This document shows, piece after piece, positions 30,884-35,913 of a stretch of 35,913 nucleotides of DNA (the first letter of the stretch is position 1; the number at the start of each line of letters is the position of its first letter). The translations under genes and the position numbers were made by a program. Source of the DNA: an uncultured Veillonella sp. (GTDB lineage: Bacteria > Bacillota > Negativicutes > Veillonellales > Veillonellaceae); the NCBI RefSeq assembly GCF_900545795.1, contig NZ_URAR01000019.1, positions 1 through 35,913 of the forward strand. Reading direction: 5' to 3'. Under the pieces are notes generated by a model. The model had not been told where the DNA came from, made no database searches, and saw nothing but the letters and a program-made list of their open reading frames with translations.

Positions 30884-31961
30884 TACCATACTCCTTTACA
30901 TGTGAAAGTAATACATTGTTTTCTTCTTTTTTCTTAATTGCTATGCGAAACCAACCAGAACCTAATCCTTCATAATTTTGGCAGTCTCGAATCATTATAT
31001 GATGACGATTCACATAAGCAGTAAAATCCTCTAAATTAGGACTCTTAGGAAGCCATTTAAGTAATATAAAATTTACACTTGGCTCAACAACCTCTAAAAA
31101 AGGGAATTTTTGTAAGGCTTTGTAAATACGCTGTTTTTCTTCTTTTATATACGCTTTACTAGCTTCGATATACTCAAAATCACACAACGCTTTCACTCCA
31201 TAGACCTGCGCTAATCGATTTACAGACCACGCAGGTAGTACATGACGAAGCCTTGTTAATAGCTCTGGAACCCCTAGTATAGCCCCTAAGCGCAGACCTG
31301 GCACAGCATAAAACTTTGTCAAAGAATGAAGCACTAATAAATTTGAATGCATTTTGCAAAGCTGACGCACACTTTGTTGTTCATCAGTAAATTCTATAAA
31401 GGACTCATCCACTAATACATAGGAACCTTCACTTTTAACAGCATCTAGATAGGCTTCAAAAGCCTCTCTATCAATTAAGCTGCCATCAGGGTTATTAGGA
31501 TTCCCCACTATGTATAAACAAGGATTCTCTTTAGCTCCCTTACCTAGCGGCCAATGAACTTGTAAACCGCCTAAACCATCTAAAGGATAGGTGTAAACAA
31601 CTTTATTATAAGCCTTTGCAGCCTTGGTGTATTCGGAAAATCCCGGTGCTGGCACACACACCTTAGTTACTGGAACTACTTGCATAGCTGCGTATAAAAG
31701 CTCTGAAGCACCATTGCCTAACAATATATACTCAGTCGGTAACTGTAAGCGGTCCCTAAGTGCCACTAGCATGTCACTATTATTAATATCTGGATAATGC
31801 TCACATTCCTTAAGGGCCCTAGTCAATGCCTCATAGCCCATATGACTCATACCTAGAGGGTTTATATTCGCACTGAAATCAAGCACATCAGAAGGATGTA
31901 CGCCCTTTGCGTGAGCAAACTCATAGATATTCCCACCATGATTGACCCCGCGCTGACTCAT
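30846..31961 (-). CDS. cobD: L-threonine-O-3-phosphate decarboxylase
   Basis: PLP-dependent aminotransferase-fold enzyme that makes (R)-1-amino-2-propanol phosphate for the cobalamin side chain. The 371-residue protein has HGGNIYEFA at the N terminus, DFSANINPLG, GNPNNPDG (153-160) and the PLP lysine Lys216 in SLTKFYAVPGLRLG. Histidinol-phosphate aminotransferases share the fold, but HGGN and ANINPLG mark CobD. A kinase supplying its substrate lies just upstream. The C-terminal overlap with cobC suggests coupled translation. Confidence 0.92.
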   Translation of the reverse strand: MSQRGVNHGGNIYEFAHAKGVHPSDVLDFSANINPLGMSHMGYEALTRALKECEHYPDINNSDMLVALRDRLQLPTEYILLGNGASELLYAAMQVVPVTKVCVPAPGFSEYTKAAKAYNKVVYTYPLDGLGGLQVHWPLGKGAKENPCLYIVGNPNNPDGSLIDREAFEAYLDAVKSEGSYVLVDESFIEFTDEQQSVRQLCKMHSNLLVLHSLTKFYAVPGLRLGAILGVPELLTRLRHVLPAWSVNRLAQVYGVKALCDFEYIEASKAYIKEEKQRIYKALQKFPFLEVVEPSVNFILLKWLPKSPNLEDFTAYVNRHHIMIRDCQNYEGLGSGWFRIAIKKKEENNVLLSHVKEYGNEHNLFSSTWTD

Positions 31962-31994
31962 ACATTACCTCCTTTATTTTGCCCTTACAAGCTA

Positions 31995-32993
31995 TCAGTT
32001 ATTTCTATAAATCTCTATAGTATCTATTGTATCATAGGTTATACCTTCATTTGTAGTATTAACTGTGTCAAAATACGCCAAGGTGGGACATTTTTTTAAC
32101 ACTTCGGTCTTAGCCTCAGCCAAATCCATGGAAGTTGGAAACATAAAAGCCACAATCGTACCACTATGAGCTATGATAATACCATAACTATTAAGCTCTT
32201 TGCTAAGTTCTATACAAGTCTCTAATTCTGACTTGTACAATATACTTTGATTTGCCTTAGCACTCATTGTAGCCGCTGCTCCAATTCGCCAAGGATCATT
32301 TTTCTGCAAGCCCTCAACTAAAAGAGCAAAGGCTTCAGTTATAGAGCCTTCCTTTTGTTTAATTTTCTGTGCTAAATCCGGTTGTGCATTAAAGCTTACG
32401 GTATCTATCATACCACCTGTATCAAATACTAAGAGCTGCATTGATGGCATAGACCCCAGCTCTCTCGTTACAATGCCACTTATATAATCAAATTGAACTA
32501 TACCTGGATAAAATGAGGCATCAGTTGGTTCTATTTGCAAGCAAAGAGCACCTATATCTTTAGGATTTAAAGTTTTTCCTTGGAGCAAGCTAAAGGCTAA
32601 TGCAATAGCACTAAGATCCGCACTGCTAGAAGCTAAGCCCTTACCTATAGGCAATTGGGAGGCACATAATATTTGCTCTCTATAGGTCTGTTCAAACCCT
32701 AACAGCTTCGCCATGGCCTGCCCTTTGCTTTTTAAATGGTCAAAGTTTAACTCATGTATAAGCTTTAAAAATTGTTCACTAGTAAAATTAGATGTATTTC
32801 CATTAGATTCATGTAAATTGTCTAATTGCTCTAAGCTTATATCTTTCAATATAGGCCACAAGGTCAATAATTTTTCATTGCTTAAAGCATAGGAGTACCG
32901 ATTGATGGGACAGGTTACTAAAAAATGTTGTCCCCCTATGGAACCTTGCAAAAGTTCACCACAGGATCCTGGTGATTTTACAATATGTAACAC
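31995..32993 (-). CDS. pduX: PduX-like L-threonine kinase (GHMP family)
   Basis: GHMP-fold kinase, 332 residues, starting at GTG with AGGAGG five bases upstream. The N-terminal SPGSCGELLQGS and the ATP loop PIGKGLASSSAD match PduX, which makes L-threonine phosphate, the CobD substrate. Location directly upstream of cobD in a cobalamin operon fits. Other GHMP kinases (homoserine or mevalonate type) lack the CGELLQG motif. The C-terminal third (about 240-332) is poorly conserved. Confidence 0.87.
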   Translation of the reverse strand: MLHIVKSPGSCGELLQGSIGGQHFLVTCPINRYSYALSNEKLLTLWPILKDISLEQLDNLHESNGNTSNFTSEQFLKLIHELNFDHLKSKGQAMAKLLGFEQTYREQILCASQLPIGKGLASSSADLSAIALAFSLLQGKTLNPKDIGALCLQIEPTDASFYPGIVQFDYISGIVTRELGSMPSMQLLVFDTGGMIDTVSFNAQPDLAQKIKQKEGSITEAFALLVEGLQKNDPWRIGAAATMSAKANQSILYKSELETCIELSKELNSYGIIIAHSGTIVAFMFPTSMDLAEAKTEVLKKCPTLAYFDTVNTTNEGITYDTIDTIEIYRNN

Positions 32994-33002
32994 TAGTCCC
33001 TC

Positions 33003-33758
33003 CTAAAGAAAATTAAATGAGTGTAGAGAAATTAAAGCTAAACTAATCATCAAAAATATAACTTCGCTCACTTCGATGACAAAGCCATATGTATCGCCTG
33101 TAACCCCCTCTATTTGTGTTACAATAAAGCGGTTTAATAAGAGATTAAGACCTATCATAAGCCCCAGTATTAGAACATAATGCCAATGTCCATATATGGC
33201 CGGCAACAAAGCAACAAGCGTTGCCCACCAAAGAGTCGATTTAGGGGAATATATGGCAAAAGCCTTGCCCATTCCTTCGGGACGAGCGTACGGAAAAAGG
33301 CGAATGCTCATAGTAAGGCCATAGCGACTCAACACGGGCATTATAAATAGTAATTCATAAATAAATTGACTTGGCACATTCGCCAGCAATTGCCATTTCA
33401 ATAAAACTAAAAATACAAAACCTACTACACCATTAGAGCCTACCCGACTATCTTTCATAATGGCTAATTTGCGTTCTTTATCGCGCCCAGAAAAGAGACC
33501 ATCACAGCTATCCATAAAGCCGTCTGCATGGAGTCCACCAGTAAATAAAAACTCGAACACTACAATTCCTAAAGCCACTAATGAAAGCGGTAGAAAAGAG
33601 CTAAATACAAACCAAATGGCCATTAAAAAGAGCCCAATAACAGCACCAATGAGAGGAAAGAAAACGACCGACTTTCCAAAGTCCTCTATATTCCATTCAG
33701 TTTGATTTACTAGCTTTAAGCGCGTTAAAAACTGTAAACCTACGAAAAAAGCATTCAT
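33003..33758 (-). CDS. cobS: Adenosylcobinamide-GDP ribazoletransferase
   Basis: Integral membrane enzyme that joins alpha-ribazole (or its phosphate) to adenosylcobinamide-GDP. The 251-residue protein has several hydrophobic segments and the family signature GGLHADGFMDSCDGLFSG (75-92) with conserved acidic residues, followed by KDSRVGSNG. It lies 62 bases after cbiB and ten bases before the pduX-like gene. CobU (nucleotidyl transfer) is not in this window. Confidence 0.94.
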   Translation of the reverse strand: MNAFFVGLQFLTRLKLVNQTEWNIEDFGKSVVFFPLIGAVIGLFLMAIWFVFSSFLPLSLVALGIVVFEFLFTGGLHADGFMDSCDGLFSGRDKERKLAIMKDSRVGSNGVVGFVFLVLLKWQLLANVPSQFIYELLFIMPVLSRYGLTMSIRLFPYARPEGMGKAFAIYSPKSTLWWATLVALLPAIYGHWHYVLILGLMIGLNLLLNRFIVTQIEGVTGDTYGFVIEVSEVIFLMISLALISLHSFNFL

Positions 33759-33820
33759 TGATAAAAACCTTCCTAAGATGGTGCTAACTTATTTTAAAGT
33801 GCACTCCCTGCAAAATTTAT

Positions 33821-34801
33821 CTAAAATAAACTCAAAATAGCTTTGGACAATATGCTACTCAGCACTAAGCCTAAGAGCGTGCAAATATACATTAAACCAA
33901 TCGTCTTTACAATATGATAAGACCTAAGTGGTTTAATTGGATCCCCCATATAGGCTCTAAAAGTAGTTTCTGTGCCATATGTATTATAACCGCCCAATCG
34001 AATATGCAAAGCCCCTGCTACAGGAGCTTCAGCATAGCCACCATTAGGGCTAGGATGTAAATGTGCATCCCGCAAGGTTATGCGAAATGCAGCACGCCAA
34101 TCATGGCGTAGCAGCGCAGCTGCCACTACATAAAGAATCCAGGTAATGCGAGCAGGAATAAAATTTGCCATATCATCTAAGCGAGCCGCTACTCTACCAA
34201 AATATAAATAGCGGTCATTTTTATACCCTAGCATAGAGTCAAGAGTATTTACAGTGCGATAAAAGATAGCGCCTAAGCTACCAAAAAGAGCGAAAAATAA
34301 TAAAGGTGCTATGATTCCATCCACTGTATTTTCAGCTACCGTTTCCACTGTAGCACGCGTAATCTCCCCTTCGTCTAAGTCACTAGTCTTCCGCCCCACA
34401 ATATAACCGACTCGCTTACGTGCCTCATCTAATAGGCCGCGACGCAATAAATTAGCAATCTCTAGGCCTGCTTCAGCTAAACTTCGAGGGCTAATAGCAA
34501 TATACAATAGAATAACATCTATAGTATAGCCAATCCAAGGATTTATGGTGCCTCCAATAAGCTGTAATCCAAAGGCTATAATAAGGACTGTAAAAATAAC
34601 TAGTACAACAGTCAAAAAACCATGAAATATTTTTTTCTGCGCCCGGTCTTTTTCCTTGTAAAGTTTCTTTTCATAAAAAGTAATGCATCGACCAATGAGC
34701 GCCACCGGATGATATTTACTTTGCGGATCCCCTACCAAGCCATCTAAGAGAAACGCCCAAAAGGGAATCAAATAATGAGAATTATTAATTAACCATTCCA
34801 T
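33821..34801 (-). CDS. cbiB: Adenosylcobinamide-phosphate synthase CbiB
   Basis: Membrane protein that attaches aminopropanol (phosphate) to adenosylcobyric acid. The 326-residue sequence has the N-terminal DGLVGDPQSKYHPVALIG (19-36), multiple membrane segments, the ETVAENTVDG motif and the YFGRVAARLDD motif. Its ATG lies inside the end of cobQ (13-base overlap), with GAGGAG eight bases upstream. It links the products of CobQ and CobD, whose genes flank it. Beware that this protein is called CobD in some species. Confidence 0.95.
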   Translation of the reverse strand: MEWLINNSHYLIPFWAFLLDGLVGDPQSKYHPVALIGRCITFYEKKLYKEKDRAQKKIFHGFLTVVLVIFTVLIIAFGLQLIGGTINPWIGYTIDVILLYIAISPRSLAEAGLEIANLLRRGLLDEARKRVGYIVGRKTSDLDEGEITRATVETVAENTVDGIIAPLLFFALFGSLGAIFYRTVNTLDSMLGYKNDRYLYFGRVAARLDDMANFIPARITWILYVVAAALLRHDWRAAFRITLRDAHLHPSPNGGYAEAPVAGALHIRLGGYNTYGTETTFRAYMGDPIKPLRSYHIVKTIGLMYICTLLGLVLSSILSKAILSLF

Positions 34802-35913
34802 ACAGCTGGCTCCTCAAAGAGTGAGTTAATATAGTCCATATCTAAATGAGATTCTACAATGCTAGCTAAGCGATTATAAGCCTCTTCCTTATGGGCAAAA
34901 TAATTAAAGCTTCGCTGAATGGGATTTAATCCTTTTATTAAGCGCATTTGATCTAAAATAAAATGACGAAACTCATCATTGTCAAATACTCCATGAATAT
35001 ATGTGCCCATAATTAATTGACTGCCACTGAGGCCTCCGTCAACAATATGCACTTGGTCTTGACTGCGACTTTTTATAGTAAATGGATGTCCTAATGGCTC
35101 TGTAAATTCAGTGCGGCCCATATGAATTTCATAGCCTTTCATATGCTGTGCTGAAAAATGTCCACCTAGGAAATCAAGATTTACTGTATAAAAACTAACT
35201 TGATGAGTTAATTTATCTTTGGTCATTGTCGTAATCATTGGCAACAAGCCTAAGCCTTCCATGCTTTCAATAGGTCCTTCTACGCCATCTGGATCTTTGA
35301 GCTCTAAACCGAGCATCTGGTAGCCACCACAAATGCCGATAACAGGAACACCATTACTTACAAGCGTATCAATTTCTTCTTTATAGCCTGAATTTTTTAA
35401 ATACGCTAAATCAGCCAATGTATTCTTGGAACCAGGCAAGATAACTAAATCAGTATGCCCTATAGGCTCACCAGGCTTAACAAATCGCAATGCTACATCT
35501 GGTTCATAACGCAGGGCATCAAAATCAGTGAAATTAGAAATTTTAGGCGTTTGAATAACAGTAATTGTTAAATCTTTGTCCTTTACATAACTATGACCTT
35601 CTAACGCAACAGAGTCTTCTTCATCTATATCTAGATTTTCAATAGCCGGTATAACTCCTACCACTTTTTTACCAGTTTTTTCTTCAATAAAATCTAGGGC
35701 AGGTGTCAATAAATTAATATCTCCACGGAATTTATTGATAATAATCCCCTTAACTAAATCGCGCTCTTCTGGCTCTAATAATTCTAAAGTCCCCACTACA
35801 GCCGCTATGGCACCACCGCGGTCAATATCAGCTACCAGTAAGACTGGAATATTGGCCATCCTAGCCACTCTCATATTGACGATATCATTAGCCTTTAAAT
35901 TAACTTCCGCAGG
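34789..35913 (-). CDS. cobQ: Cobyric acid synthase, C-terminal part (5' end outside window)
   Basis: Glutamine-dependent amidotransferase that amidates positions on adenosylcobyrinic acid diamide. The frame is open to the right edge and begins there with PAEVNLKANDIVN, an internal CobQ motif, so an ATG at 35874 is not the start; about 120 N-terminal residues are missing. The remaining dethiobiotin-synthase-like part shows LLVADIDRGGA and KFRGD. The glutaminase part has the nucleophile in GICGGYQMLG and the histidine in YIHGVFDND. In many genomes this protein is named CbiP. Confidence 0.95.
   Translation of the reverse strand, partial: PAEVNLKANDIVNMRVARMANIPVLLVADIDRGGAIAAVVGTLELLEPEERDLVKGIIINKFRGDINLLTPALDFIEEKTGKKVVGVIPAIENLDIDEEDSVALEGHSYVKDKDLTITVIQTPKISNFTDFDALRYEPDVALRFVKPGEPIGHTDLVILPGSKNTLADLAYLKNSGYKEEIDTLVSNGVPVIGICGGYQMLGLELKDPDGVEGPIESMEGLGLLPMITTMTKDKLTHQVSFYTVNLDFLGGHFSAQHMKGYEIHMGRTEFTEPLGHPFTIKSRSQDQVHIVDGGLSGSQLIMGTYIHGVFDNDEFRHFILDQMRLIKGLNPIQRSFNYFAHKEEAYNRLASIVESHLDMDYINSLFEEPAVWNG

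Noticed and set aside
1..35913. CRISPR arrays, insertion sequences, prophage, tRNA or rRNA genes
   Set aside because: No regularly spaced repeats, transposase genes, phage structural genes or cloverleaf/rRNA sequences were recognised on either strand.

Overview
The window looks like chromosomal DNA from a low-GC Negativicutes bacterium, most likely Veillonella or a close relative. That placement is inferred from gene content and protein style: SUF genes ordered C-B-D-S-U, a lactate-dehydrogenase-like FAD/Fe-S flavoprotein, diaminopimelate synthesis genes, late-stage cobalamin genes and a lexA/yneA-type SOS pair. It was not tested by database search. No tRNA, rRNA, CRISPR array, prophage or insertion sequence was found.

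Layout. 1-771: 3' part of lysA. 1117-6289: SUF iron-sulfur assembly genes sufC, sufB, sufD, sufS and, after a 255-bp gap with two long hairpins, sufU. A leader with a consensus promoter followed by a terminator-like hairpin precedes sufC. 6376-8172: a small BFD-type [2Fe-2S] protein, a HAD phosphatase and a SpeD-like protein that lacks both catalytic residues of AdoMet decarboxylase. 8507-11329: a 940-residue FAD/Fe-S oxidoreductase. 11342-12507: a stand-alone tyrosine recombinase behind an elaborate inverted-repeat, promoter and terminator region. 12775-14091: a LysM protein of the YneA type divergent from lexA, with SOS boxes between them.

From 14346 to the end every gene is on the minus strand. 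Read in the direction of transcription: partial cobQ, cbiB, cobS, pduX-like kinase, cobD and cobC (nucleotide-loop and side-chain steps of cobalamin synthesis); an rsuA-like pseudouridine synthase; pepP-like peptidase and efp; two Asp23-family genes, nusB and a TsaD paralogue; xseA, xseB, ispA, a DUF212 gene, tlyA, nadK, mnmM, argR and recN; then dapB-asd-dapA behind an attenuator-like leader. The convergence of plus- and minus-strand genes near 12.5-14.3 kb, beside a Xer-like recombinase, could mean a replication-terminus neighbourhood, but this is only an inference.

The most striking anomaly is in sufC. The Walker B/D-loop segment (residues 169-180) departs from the family consensus at eight of twelve positions, including loss of the Walker B aspartate, while the rest of the protein looks normal. 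Other points of interest are the SpeD-like protein with Ser63 to Cys and Cys83 to Phe, the recombinase control region (14-bp inverted repeats with a promoter straddling one of them, and a dif-like palindrome), the dap operon leader, the tandem repeat upstream of xseA, and the structured gap upstream of ispA.
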